Source: Aquilaria yunnanensis
Lineage: Eukaryota; Streptophyta; Magnoliopsida; Malvales; Thymelaeaceae
Assembly: GCA_039654915.1 (NCBI GenBank)
Contig: CM077599.1
Location: 13,828,501 to 13,892,500, forward strand
Reading direction: 5' to 3'
DNA: 64,000 nucleotides
In this document: piece after piece, positions 1 to 10,890 of the stretch
Layout of the letters: the number at the start of each line of letters is the position of its first letter
How positions within the stretch are numbered: the stretch's first letter is position 1
Program-made: the position numbers and the translations under genes
Notes under the pieces: generated by a model
What the model was told of the DNA's origin: nothing
Database searches by the model: none
Seen by the model: only the letters and a program-made list of their open reading frames with translations

Positions 1-3000
1 AAGGCGCCACGTTAACCGTCTCTGCCTTGCAGCTGATGTGCCTCTTGTTGAGAGTGGGACAACTGGGTTTCTTGGGCAGGTAAAATTATCTTTTAAGTCT
101 CTCTCAGTATGTAAGGTTGTGCCATATGGTTTGTGCATGCTCAATATAGACCAATATGTCTGTCAGCAATTGGGAGTGATAGGCTATATATAGGAGATGG
201 GGAAACAGGCAAAAATAGACCTAAATGTTGTGTGTTATAATATTGAAAAAAGATTAAGATCTTTTGAGTTTGCTGATAATCTCACCTTGAACCAAAGAAA
301 ATACAGAGGATTCATGTGGCCAATCCAAACTAGGTGGCATTAAGGCTTAGTTGATTAGTTGATTAAAATATTTTTGGTCTAGTTTGTCCCTTATCTGTTC
401 TGTTGATTTATTTGAATATCTGACAGCTTATCCTTCCATGTTTTTCTTCTCTTGAATCATTATCTTTAGGTTTTTTAACTTGTAATTAGAAGTTGGTTTG
501 TTCTTTAGCACATTTCTCCTTTTCTTTTCTTATTTCGTATGTTTCAAGATGCTAACGTTTAGACATTCCCATGTTGCTGGTAACTGTTATTGTTATCTTG
601 AAAGCAGGTTACTGTACATATGAAGGGAAAAACAGAATGCTATGAGTGTAAGCCCAAACCTGCACCAAAGACTTACCCAGTCTGTACAATTACTAGCACT
701 CCATCGAAGGTACCCAATTACTATGTTAATGATTTTTCTTCTTTTTCCTGATTTTTCTTCCTGTGTCCTTCAAAAGTCAAGAGCAAAAACCAAAAGTTCC
801 CTCCTGAACTATAGTCAATTAGAGGTTTTTCATTTGAGTATTGTTGTTAGCAGCTTGCTGAGAACCATTGCAAAAAATTAAGTGCAAGCTTGAAACAGCA
901 AGGCTGGGCAAAAGTTGAAACTTGAATGCTTGTCGCACTTGTTTTACTAGATTGTTGCACAATAATTGCTAACAAATAATGGATAGTGCATTGAGCTTGA
1001 TTGGATGTTTTTAACTTTCAAGCTCTTGGCATAGGGCAGAAGTCTGTTAGAAGAATAATGGTTTCATTTGATTGCTACGGTTTAGCTTCTGATTCTACTG
1101 TCAATGTTTATTGCAGTTTGTTCACTGTATTGTATGGGCAAAGGATCTACTTTTTGCTAAGTTGCTTGGGGATAAGAACCAGGAAAATGATTTGAATGTA
1201 CGCTCACGCGATTCTGCTAGCTCAGAAGAGTCTTCTGTAGACGTATTTGAGCTTAGAGAAGGTGAAGATATTGAGCAGTATGGAAGGAGAATATATGATC
1301 ATGTTTTTGGTTATAATATTGAAGTGGCTCTCTCTAATGAAGAGACATGGAAACACCGTAACAAGCCGAGGCCTATTTATAGTAGGGATGTGCTTCCTGA
1401 TAAATTAACTCAACTGAATGGAAGCACAGAAAACGTCAGTACAGGTGAAGAGATTTCTGCAATGGCTTCACTTGGCTTGAAGAATCTGCAGGATATATGG
1501 AGCCTCGCAGAAAATTCAAGAGTTTTTCTTGAGGCTTTTAAGCTATTTTTCATAAATAGAGAAAAGGTCAGTTCCAATTATTGGTGTGAACATCTGATAA
1601 GGCCTTTCCACTGCATGATATGCTTCTCTTCCAATTTGAATAATGGTGTTACTTTGTTTTCTTAGGAGATAGGGAACCTTATTTTTGATAAAGATGATCA
1701 GTTGGCTGTGGAATTCGTTACCGCTGCTGCAAACATCCGTGCTTCTTCTTTTGGGATTCCATTACACAGTCTCTTTGAAGCTAAAGGCATTGCTGGTAAC
1801 ATAGTGCATGCCGTTGCAACAACAAATGCCATTATTGCGGGATTGATTGTGATAGAAGCAATTAAGATTTTGCAAAAGGATGGCAAGAACTACAGGTTAT
1901 GCTTTGTTTCTTTTCTGTAAAAATTATGTGAACCATTATTATCTTTTCTGTGGCACAAATTTACTAAAAAGCATAAAGTTTTATGAGAGCTGTGCATGTC
2001 TGCTATCTATTCTTTCAGACTGTACTAACCAAGAATGTTGTATCATGTATGTGGCCTTACATCCGGTGTGCAACTGCTGTTGGTGCTAAACTTTGTGCAT
2101 TGCCTGCTATCATGTGCTTGCTACAGGATTCTATTTATCCATGATTGTAAGAGGCATTGTTCTCGGAGAAGATCCCCTTCCTCCTTCCTTTCTTTTTGTG
2201 GAAATTCAAAATCTACAGGTCATGTAGCAGTTCTTAAGAATAATTCCACCCCACAAAAACATCAGCCCAAGTCTCCCTCTTTCTTTCTCTATTTCCTTTC
2301 CTTTTTTCCTAATATGGATGTTTTATGCTGTCATGTTTTCAAGTGCTCAAGTTTGTGTACCTTTACATTTTATTACTTGCTGAGACACACACACACACGC
2401 AATATGTAGTGAGAAGCACCAAATATTATGTGGCTAGAGCAAAGGCAAGGTGAACGTAGGGTGGTGGAAAGGTCACTTGACACAAATTTCCTTTTCATGC
2501 TCATCGTCAGTGGTTTTTTAATCAGTTTTGATGTGTATGCAGGATGACTTATTGTCTGGAACATCCTTCAAGAAAGATGCTGCTTATGCCTGTGGAGCCC
2601 TTCGAACCTAACCCTTCCTGCTATGTTTGTTCTGAGGTAGATTAAGAATTATTTCCGGCTTTCATGCACGCAACCTATTATACTAGCCTTCACGCAAGAT
2701 GTCTGCTAACTCAATATAAATGGAAAACAGACACCAGTGTCACTGGAGGTTAATATTCACCGGTGTAAGTTGCGTGACGTTGTTGAAAAAATTGTTAGAG
2801 CGAAGCTTGGCATGAACTTGCCCCTAATCATGCATGGGTCCAACATTCTTTATGAAGTTGGGGAAGATCTTGATGAGGATGAGATAGCAATATATTCTGC
2901 AAACCTTGAGAAGGTGGTCTATCGATTTTGGCTGCAGAGACTATATATGTTTTTGTTGGCTTTTAATGCTAGATTCTTGAAATTATTGGGTTTGAATGTC

Positions 3001-3692
3001 TTGGCTCAAAATGAATCGCAATCACTGATGTTTTTTCCCATCAGGTGCTATCGGACCTTCCATCTTCTGTTACTAGTGGATCGATACTCACTGTAGAAGA
3101 TCTTCAACAAGAATTTTCTTGCACCATCAATATCAAGCACAGGTTTATTCCCTTGATAGAATTACATCATTAACATTTTTATTTTCATTTGCCTCTTTAG
3201 CTAAACTAATTTTTTTTTTCCTGTGTTTTCTGCTGGTCTATGTTTATTTTGATGAATGATGATTGTTTTATAACCTTTCTGCTGTTGAAGTATCTAGATG
3301 AACTCAGATATTTAATTCTTATTTGATGAATATCATCACTCTGTATCAGGGATGAATTTGACGAGGAGAAGGAACCGGATGGAATGGTTCTTTCTGGATG
3401 GACAGAAGCCCCTGTTGGCAAGGAAACTAACAAACCCAACGGAAATGATGAGAGCACAACAAATGTGTTGCCAGTGGCTATAGTGGAGAGTAGCAAGGAG
3501 GCTAGGACAAAGGAAACGCTGGAGGAGACTGATAAGGCTCCTGGGGAGAAACGAAAATTGTCGGAGGTTTCTGAGACAAATGATGAATCAAGAAATGTTA
3601 AACAAGTGGAGAAGCTTGATGATGAGGATGATGACGACCTTGTCATGACTGATGATTGGGGATCACTTACCAAGAAGACAAAGTTGCAATAG
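1..3692 (+). CDS. SAE2: SUMO-activating enzyme subunit 2 (UBA2-type), 3' part
   Basis: The catalytic subunit of the SUMO E1 adenylates SUMO with SAE1 and carries it as a thioester before passing it to the E2; it acts mainly in the nucleus. Exons read from GT/AG sites and frame: 1-79 (cut by the window start), 608-709, 1117-1566, 1666-1895, 2543-2636, 2731-2913, 3045-3142 and 3350-3692. The second exon holds the zinc-site motif CYEC and, in [11 protein letters not shown], the catalytic cysteine region known in UBA2. The second zinc pair is CYVC in the 2543-2636 exon. The 2731-3142 exons match the ubiquitin-fold domain. The last exon is acidic and ends in a basic KKTK tail resembling a nuclear signal. 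All junctions stay in frame. The N-terminal nucleotide-binding part lies outside the window. Convergent with the receptor kinase at 4381. Family assignment is firm; exon ends are inferred without transcripts. Confidence 0.95.
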
Positions 3693-4380
3693 TCCCTGCT
3701 TCACAACGATAGACGAGGACTTCTAACATCCTAATTTTGTACAAGTAGGGGGGAGAAAGTTTTATTCTTTTGGTGCTCGTAGCTGTCGCCATCTGGCCAT
3801 CCTCTAGCTTGCCGATGGAATCATTGTTCATACTAATTGTTATGGCCCCGTATTACCCAGGTGAATTAGAATACTAGAACCTGTAATCTTGTTAGATTGA
3901 GCAGTAAATGGAATGCTACAGAGCAGTAGGATTGCTGTGAACTGTAATTTGAAGCAGATATATAGCCATTTCGTAGAAACAAATCATTTTTATTTTACAA
4001 CGAGAAAGAAAAAGTCCTTTCCTTCCCTGCAATAACAAAACTGCCAACGGCTAGGCCAGGCTTGCCTTGGCTTGGATATAGCGTATAGATGGCAAATACT
4101 GCACAGAAGATGGATGGCAGTGGCAGAGCTAGCAGGTGTACATGTACTAATCACACTCCTCGTATGTATGTTATGATACAACTTAGCCTGAATTCTTAAT
4201 TTTGGCTATGCATATTATATAAATATAAACATATGAATATGGAACCAAATAGGCCACTCAAATTTAGAGCAAACCAACATGGAATGGAAGAACGCAGAAG
4301 GCAGAACAAACCAAACTTGTTAACACCAATCAATCAATGAATGGGTGCTCATTTCATATGAATCTCCAACATCAGAATTT
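3693..4380. other. Convergent 3' intergenic region
   Basis: The 3' flanks of SAE2 (left) and of the receptor kinase (right, minus strand) meet here. The stretch is AT-rich with AATAAA-like sequences in both directions, as expected for two converging 3' UTRs. No ORF or repeat of note was seen. Confidence 0.5.
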
Positions 4381-6942
4381 CTACCTACCATTCAGCCCCT
4401 GAAACTGTTGAAACATTGCACTCCCGGAATGGTCATCGGCACCCTGAACATTGGCAGGCCCCTTGTGCTCCGTCGGGCTAGAACCAGCTGGAGAAACCAC
4501 CGGCGAAGCTGCTGCTTTACTCTCATCCTCGGGCTTCCACGCGTCTTGCAGCTGCAAAGCATACTCCAGATTCCACAGTACATCCCCCATGGTCGGCCTG
4601 TCCACTCCATAGTCCGCCAAACACTTCTCCGCCGCCTCCGCGAACTTCTTCATCGACTCGGGGTTGACGGTTCCCGCCAGGTGGGGGTCCATGATCTTCT
4701 CCAGCAACCCCTTTCGCTTCCATTGCATAGCCCACTCGGCCAAGTTCACCTGCTCCCTCGCCAGCTGCGGGCATATGGCCGGCCTCGCACACAGCACCTC
4801 CAGCAACACCACCCCAAAGGAGTACACGTCCGACTTGTCCGTCAGTTGCTGCCTCCTGAAGTACTCCGGATCCAAGTATCCGAAACTTCCCTTCACGGCG
4901 GTGCTCACGTGGTTTTGCCCCATCGGACCGTCCTTGGACAGACCGAAATCCGCTACCTTGGCTACAAACGCGTCGTCCAGCAGAATGTTGGTTGTCTTCA
5001 CGTCTCTATGGATGATCCCCTGAGTCGTTCCCGTGTGAAGGTAATGCAGCCCCCTAGCGGCGCCGATTGAGATCTCCAGCCTCTGTTTCCACGACAGTGG
5101 TTCCAAATTTTTCCCGTATAAATGATCTCTGAAGGGTCCATTGGACATGTACTCGTAAACCAATATCATTTCGTTGTTTTCGTCGCAATATCCGATCAGA
5201 GATACCAAATGCCTGTGCCTTAGCTTGGACAACATCTGAATCTCAGTCTGGAACTCTGTAATCCCCTGTTCCGACTGTGGATTCCCTCTCTTCACGGCGA
5301 CTTTGGTCCCGTCGTCGATCTCTCCGAGGTATACGTTGCCGAACCCGCCGACGCCGATGATTGCGCTGGAGTCGAAGTTTTTGGTCGCGTCCTGGAGCTC
5401 CACCAGGGAGAAGTACCGCCCCAATCCCATGGTCGAGTTGTAGAAATTGCTCTTGTGCGAACCGCCTTTGCTGGTCATGAAGCTCGTGTCACCGGCGTGA
5501 ATCGGTAGCAGCCACGACGAGAAGCTGTTCCTTCTCTGCCAGTCCTGCGGCCGTCGCTTCCATCTTATTACCATCGCGCCGAGCCCAATGAAAGCCCCGA
5601 ACATCATTGCGAAACCCACTGCAGCCACCGTCCCTCGCGACCCGGATCCGACCCTTTGTCCATCGACTCCGAATTCTCCGTCCAGGCTGTCAACTGAATT
5701 ACTCATCCTCAGAACCTCCAGACCGTTCAGTAACGCGTTTCGGGTTCCGGTGTCTTCGTTCAAGGGTCCAATCTGGACGGAGAGGCCGTTGGTAAACGTC
5801 GAGGCGTTGACAACGACGTCTTTATAGTACGGCGTTGCTAGGCCGCCGGTGAGGCTGGACAGATCCAATCCGGAAACCGCCGTCTTGCCGTTAATGTAAA
5901 CGTTAAAATAGAGGTCGTTCATGGCCTTGCTGACTATGTCACAGAAGTGGAGCCTCAGGAGGTAATCGAACGCCGGGTCGATGTCGTCGAACTGCCATGT
6001 GACGTTGAAGTTCTGTTTGATGGTATCGGCGTTGGCCATCTGCTGCGCCGTCGCGTAAACCGTGGCGGGAGCGATCAACGACGTGAGGGTCTTGGGGTAC
6101 TGGATGGCGGTGGTGGCTACGGAGACATTACTGGCCAATTTCGCGTCTTTGAGGAAGGTCGCATCGGGGAGCCAAACGCGGTTGAGAGTATCGTTTTGGG
6201 AGGTGATAGTCGGGCCACCCATGTTGAGGCGGTGAACGACCTGGTAGCCGAAGCTGAGGAGGCCGGTAATGGTGTTGACGGGGAAGAGGTTGGAGCCCTG
6301 GTCGGCGATGAGTGAGTCCGGGGCGGAGACAATCTCAAGGGCGTTGATGAAGGCGGCGGAGTTCTTCATGGGGAGGAAGTTGAGGGAAAATTTAGGGGAG
6401 TCGATGTTGATGAGGAACTCCTTGAGGATTGGTTTGGTGGTGTTGGAATCGGCTTTGAAGCTGTGGAGGAGGACATATTTGTCGGTGGTGACGGAAAAGG
6501 AGGCTTGACGGAGGTCAAAGCGGTTGTTTTGGATAGGGAAGAAGTGGAGGCGGACCCAGTGGAAGCCCGGGTGGGTTAGGTCGAAGGTGTAAGTGGATTC
6601 CTCCTCGAAGATTCTGGCGGTGAGGTAAATGGGTGACGGGACGTCCACGTCCTTTGGGGCGGAGACGAGGATTGCTTCTTGACTATTGGTTTTGAGGAAG
6701 GCGGCGGCGTCCTGGTCGGTCTTGAAGGAGCGGCCGTCTGGGGAGGCGGCGGAAGAGGTGGCGCCGGAGTCAATGAGGATGTTGTCTTGGGGGGTGAAGG
6801 AGGAGGAAGGGAGGCCGGCGGAGGTGGGACTAGGGAGGAGGAGGAGTAGGAGGAGGAGGACCAGGAGGACCGGCATTGGTGAAGATAGAAAAAGATGAAA
6901 CATATGAGTCAATGGTTTTGGGTTCTTCTTTTCTATCTCCAT
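4381..6942 (-). CDS. BUPS1/2: CrRLK1L malectin-like receptor kinase, BUPS1/2-like
   Basis: Plasma-membrane receptor-like kinase of the Catharanthus roseus RLK1-like family; the closest match I recall is Arabidopsis BUPS1/2, which binds RALF peptides and keeps the pollen tube wall intact. The 853-residue ORF is intronless, as usual for this family. In order: hydrophobic signal peptide at about residues 23-42, two malectin-like domains at about 50-210 and 225-412, transmembrane helix at about 438-459, basic stop-transfer WKRR, then a Ser/Thr kinase domain. The kinase has the glycine loop GVGGFG (530-535), Lys551, HRDVK (645-649), DFG (665-667) and the APE-region variant DPEY, so it looks catalytically intact. 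The tail ends in SGSAMFQQFQGLNGR, resembling the conserved BUPS C-terminus. Either the first ATG or Met23 could serve as start; the later one gives a cleaner signal peptide. The ortholog name is from memory; the family is certain. Confidence 0.93.
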   Translation of the reverse strand: MEIEKKNPKPLTHMFHLFLSSPMPVLLVLLLLLLLLPSPTSAGLPSSSFTPQDNILIDSGATSSAASPDGRSFKTDQDAAAFLKTNSQEAILVSAPKDVDVPSPIYLTARIFEEESTYTFDLTHPGFHWVRLHFFPIQNNRFDLRQASFSVTTDKYVLLHSFKADSNTTKPILKEFLINIDSPKFSLNFLPMKNSAAFINALEIVSAPDSLIADQGSNLFPVNTITGLLSFGYQVVHRLNMGGPTITSQNDTLNRVWLPDATFLKDAKLASNVSVATTAIQYPKTLTSLIAPATVYATAQQMANADTIKQNFNVTWQFDDIDPAFDYLLRLHFCDIVSKAMNDLYFNVYINGKTAVSGLDLSSLTGGLATPYYKDVVVNASTFTNGLSVQIGPLNEDTGTRNALLNGLEVLRMSNSVDSLDGEFGVDGQRVGSGSRGTVAAVGFAMMFGAFIGLGAMVIRWKRRPQDWQRRNSFSSWLLPIHAGDTSFMTSKGGSHKSNFYNSTMGLGRYFSLVELQDATKNFDSSAIIGVGGFGNVYLGEIDDGTKVAVKRGNPQSEQGITEFQTEIQMLSKLRHRHLVSLIGYCDENNEMILVYEYMSNGPFRDHLYGKNLEPLSWKQRLEISIGAARGLHYLHTGTTQGIIHRDVKTTNILLDDAFVAKVADFGLSKDGPMGQNHVSTAVKGSFGYLDPEYFRRQQLTDKSDVYSFGVVLLEVLCARPAICPQLAREQVNLAEWAMQWKRKGLLEKIMDPHLAGTVNPESMKKFAEAAEKCLADYGVDRPTMGDVLWNLEYALQLQDAWKPEDESKAAASPVVSPAGSSPTEHKGPANVQGADDHSGSAMFQQFQGLNGR

Positions 6943-7643
6943 CCCTCCTGGGAGAGGGGATGTTGTGTTTTGAATTTCTGAGATTTTGAATTAACTAAAG
7001 AGGGGAACCTGACCTCTGAAATACCATTCTTTCTGGTCTGGTCTTTAATTTTCTTTTTAAGTTGAGATTTATTTTCATTATTATTATTATTATTTCTGGT
7101 ATCTCTAGGCCGCAGCTATGTTTGTTTTGGTGTCTTGTCTTGAATATGAGTTGGGTTTTGGTTGTCCCGAAAATGAGGCAATGTTTGAGGGAAGAGGGAA
7201 GGGAGGTGAGATGCGGGCTTGGCAGAAGCAGTTGGCGTTGGCGCCAAATTTGGGAAAATGAAAAACAAAAAAAGGGAAGGCTTAAAATTACAAATGTTTG
7301 AAACGGTCAACTGACACAAACACTTTTTACGCTTACCTTAATATAACCCCTTCCCATCATTACCAGACTCTGTCTGTGTCAGCTAAATTAATATACCCAT
7401 CGCTCGCTCTCTGTCCAATTTCATCAGCAAGATCAACCATTAGGGCGAGGCGAAGCAGCCACCCCCGACATCTTCTCCATCTTGAACAAATCAGCAAACA
7501 CTTCAGTTATTAGTGTCAAAAAATGGAAAGACAAAGTACGGAAATTAAACACACACTAGCACTTGGCAGATGGTGAGGTAACGATCCGAGACGTGCAGAC
7601 GATCAGTGAAGAGGCACAGTTGGCAAGTCCAAAGAATTACCAA
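6943..7643. promoter_or_regulatory. Upstream region of the CrRLK1L kinase
   Basis: About 700 bases separate the kinase start codon from the copia insertion and must hold most of its proximal promoter and 5' UTR. An (ATT)n microsatellite lies at about 7074-7096 and CT-rich stretches at 7390-7440. No other gene was recognised. Confidence 0.4.
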
Positions 7644-7648
7644 AGCCT

Positions 7649-7817
7649 TGTTAGAGATAATACTCAATATACGATAATAGCTCTACTTGCATAGTTATCT
7701 TACTGTGTATTTATCATGTATATTGTTTTGCGTGTAATTATCTTTTAATCCTCGTATTGCTGCTATAAATACAATGCAGAGCCACGGGCTCTTCATAGCA
7801 AAATCATTGGTTTTACA
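7649..7817 (+). repeat. Copia 5' LTR
   Basis: A 169-base terminal repeat, TG...CA bounded, matching 10603-10772 with about 16 differences by eye. It contains a TATA-like TATAAATA at 7764-7771 and the shared stretch GCCACGGGCTCTTCA. No clear tRNA-primer site follows it. Confidence 0.9.
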
Positions 7818-7945
7818 TGCTTGAACCTGTTGCTCTTGTTCAGAGCGCAATGAGAACATGACTACTGGATAATATTAGAAAGCCGAGATAATTCACTGAT
7901 GGCACAATTAGATATCCTATATCTAAATCTAAAAGCTCTTATCTC

Positions 7946-9011
7946 GGGTAAAATCCATAATTAGTATCCTATTTTTAAGGGTTGTCCTAATGTGGTCCGT
8001 TAACTCAAAAAGTGATTTTTAAAGTCCCCTAATTCAACTTAAGTGCCATATTTTAGTTTCTACCGTTAGTTCTATCGTTATTTTGGATGAAAATTGCCTA
8101 CGTGACACATATATTGCCACATGGCAGTCTCTTTTATGATAAGAAGTGATTTGATTGGAAAAACAATAAAGTTCAAGCTAAAATTAGCACAAAAAGTAAT
8201 TTTAAAGACCTAAAAGGATAGTCAGCCCAATCTTCCTCATTAACACCTTTTTCCGATTCGAGCGCCACCGCCGCTCCTTTCCCTCTCTCCACTGACACTA
8301 GATCTTCCTTCTTCCCTCCCGACACTCCACCTTCCCCTTTCATCCACAGCCCCACCAGTCACATCTCTATCGACCGATTGTCGGATTGAACGAGGAGAGA
8401 ATCAGATGGACGGGCGGCTTCTGCAGACAGGTGGCTTCAATGGTGGAGATGACAGCGTAGGTCTTCAGGTGGACGGGCGGCTTTGGCGGTGGAGGAGGAG
8501 ATGATGCAATGCAGGCGGCTAATCGCGATCGGACCTCTCCTTGGGCGGCGGCTGTAGAGCAAGACGAGGAGGTGAGCGGCTGGAGGTAAAGCTGTAACTG
8601 GCGGGGCTGTGGATGGAGGGGGGAAGGCAGAGCGTCAATTGAGAAGAAGGAAGATTGGAGCGTTGGGGGAAAGAGGGAAAGGGGCAGTGGCGGCGATCGA
8701 TCGGAGTAAGGCGACGATGGGAAAGATTGGGTTAAGTATCTTTTTATGTCTCTAAAATTACTTTTTGTGCCAATTTTAGCTTGAACTTTATTGTTCTTTC
8801 AATCTAATCACTTCTTATCATTAAAGAGACTGTCACGTGGCAATATACGTGTCACGTAGGCAACTTCCGTCCAAAATAACGGTAGAACTAATGGTAGTGA
8901 CCAAAATAGGACACTTAAATTGAGTTAAGGAACTTTAAGAGCCACTTTTTGAGTTAAAGAACCACATTAGGATGACCCTTAAAGTTAGGGGACTAACTAT
9001 GGATTTTACCC
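7946..9011. mobile_element. Nested long-TIR (Mutator-like/foldback) element
   Basis: This 1066-base insertion starts GGGTAAAATCCAT and ends with its inverse, ATGGATTTTACCC. It is flanked by the 10-base repeat CTCTTATCTC (7936-7945) and CTCTTGTCTC (9012-9021), one mismatch. The two arms pair over about 400 bases each; for example ATTAGCACAAAAAGTAATTT near 8187-8206 is mirrored near 8754-8776. Long TIRs and a 9-11 base TSD fit a non-autonomous Mutator-like element. The centre (about 8390-8600) is GC-rich and might be captured host sequence, but I recognise no gene. It interrupts the copia reverse transcriptase region, so it inserted later. Confidence 0.82.
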
Positions 9012-10609
9012 CTCTTGTCTCTATTGCTGTTTTGCGAAACTCTCCTGAGCCCTCATTTCACTTAATAGCAATGAAAGATGCACGGTGGAAACAAGCCATG
9101 GACTTAGAATTTGCCGCTTTTCCCAAAAACAAAACATGGTTTTTAATTCCTCCACAAAAATGTATGAACATCATTGATTGTCGATGGGTCTTCAAGCTTA
9201 AAAAGAAAGCAAATAGCAGTATTGATCGTTACAAGGCACAACTTGTGGCCAAATTAAGGCTTCAAGCAACGACAAGGGATCGACTATAATGATACATACA
9301 GTCCAGTAATTAAGCCTGTAACGATTCAACTTATACTCGCTTTGGCACTATCAAAGCGATGGTCTTTACGATAGATAAATATTCAAAATCCTTTTTTGCA
9401 TTGTTTTCTTGGGGAGGACGTGTTCATGAAGTAACCTCCAGGATATCAACAAAGTACCCAGACCATGTTTGTAATTTACATAAGACTTTGTATGGCCTTA
9501 AACAATCACCTCGTGCTTAATTGGTATCTCGTGCTTGGTATTCACTGTTAAGTTTTCAACTTTAGGAGCTTGGTTTCACTCCATCAAAGGCAAACACTTA
9601 CCCTCTTTATCTACAAGCATTCGGGTGTCACCATCTATATTTTAGTCTTTGTAGACATCATCATCACCAGCTCATCACCTCGTCTATCGATGATCTGCTT
9701 CACAACTTGCAGGCTAATTTCCCTATGAAAGATCTTGGCCCCTTGCATTGTTTTCTTGGCGTCGAAGTCATACCTTCCTCAGATGGCATCCTTCCTTCAC
9801 AACGAAAGTATATTCAGGATCTTTTGGTCAGGACTGGAATGCAAGATGAAATGCCCGTGGCTACCCCTATATCCACCAGTGAAAATTTGACTAAGGCTTC
9901 CGGAGATCATCTGCCCGACGCTTCAATGTATCGCAGCACTGTTGAATCCTTGCAGTACCTTACCCTCACAAGGTCAGAAATTTCTTTTGCAGTCAGGTCT
10001 GCCAATATATGCAGCATCCCACAACTTCCAATTGAACAACAGTGAAACGAATACTTAGATACCTGAAACATACAATTGCTCTTGGGTTGTTTGTTTTCAA
10101 GTCTAAGTCCTCTCTACTTAGCGCCTTTTCAGATTTATATTGGGCAAGAAATTTGGATGACCGTCGTTCAACAAGTGGTTATGCCATTTATTTTGGTTCC
10201 AACTTGATCTCTTGGAGTTCTCACAAGTAACCTACTATGTCACGATCAAGTATAGAGGCAGAAATATCGATCATTAGCCAACAGCATAGTTGAGCTCTTA
10301 TCGATTCAATCACTTCTTTCTGAGCTTGGGGCCTTTCAAACATGTCCTCCATGTCTTTGGTGTGATAACATCGGCGCTACATATCTTGTTGCAAATCCCA
10401 TGTTCCATGCAAGGACCAAACACGTAGAAATTGACTTTCATTTTGTTCATGAGAAAGTGGCACACGGAACACTAAATGTGAAGTTCATCTCTACTAAACA
10501 CCAAGTTGCCGACGCCTTTACAAAGCCTCTGTTTGTCTCGTTGTTCCAGCATTTTCGTGACGATCTCAACATATTCTCCAGCCCGTTGAGATTGAAGGAG
10601 CGTGTTTAA
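8972..10609 (+). pseudogene. Broken copia reverse transcriptase and RNase H
   Basis: Remains of a Ty1/copia polyprotein in several frames. The region after the nested element (about 9012-9289) reads as the start of the reverse transcriptase domain (KDARWKQAMDLEF, then WVFKLK). A frameshifted middle lies at 9290-9700, where FLGEDVFMK and the remnant of the catalytic VDD box (now FVDIIITS) can be seen. 9707-10045 continues the domain with PMKDLGPLHCFLGVEV. 10042-10609 gives RNase H pieces ([44 protein letters not shown]). Frameshifts and stops separate these pieces, so it cannot be functional. Confidence 0.88.
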
Positions 10610-10772
10610 GATAATACTTAGTATACGATAATATCTCTACTTATATAGTTATCTCTGCTGTGTATTTATCATGTATATTGTTTTGCTTGTAATTATCTTG
10701 TAATCCTCGTATTGTTGCTATACATACAATAGCAAGCCACGGGCTCTTCACGGCAAAATCATTGGTTTTACA
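10603..10772 (+). repeat. Copia 3' LTR
   Basis: A 170-base repeat matching 7649-7817, immediately preceded by a purine-rich tract (TTGAAGGAGCG) that looks like the remnant polypurine tract, and followed by the TSD copy AGCCT. Confidence 0.9.
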
Positions 10773-10890
10773 AGCCTGACTCAGTTTCAACTGCAGGAAC
10801 CAGGGAAATATAAACTGAGTCCAGCAGTTGGAATTCGAACTAGATGTTGCTGCAATGATGCAACGAAGCTGCAGAAAAGATAAATTGCCA

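Larger units (their letters stand above)
7649..10772 (+). mobile_element. Degenerate Ty1/copia element with perfect 5-bp TSD
   Basis: A decayed copia-type LTR retrotransposon. Two short direct repeats, 7649-7817 and 10603-10772, begin with TGTT and end with TTTTACA. They are flanked by the identical 5-bp sequence AGCCT at 7644-7648 and 10773-10777, which fixes the insertion boundaries. Most of gag, protease and integrase is missing; about 130 bases follow the 5' LTR before a nested TIR element (7946-9011), after which a broken reverse transcriptase/RNase H region runs to the 3' LTR. The LTRs differ at roughly a tenth of positions by eye, so this is an old insertion. It lies 114 bases beyond the IMPL2 stop codon and upstream of the receptor kinase. 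Confidence 0.92.

Noticed and set aside
4345..5070. 241-codon plus-strand ORF
   Set aside because: It is antisense to the conserved kinase domain of the receptor kinase and has no family features; a GC-rich codon shadow.
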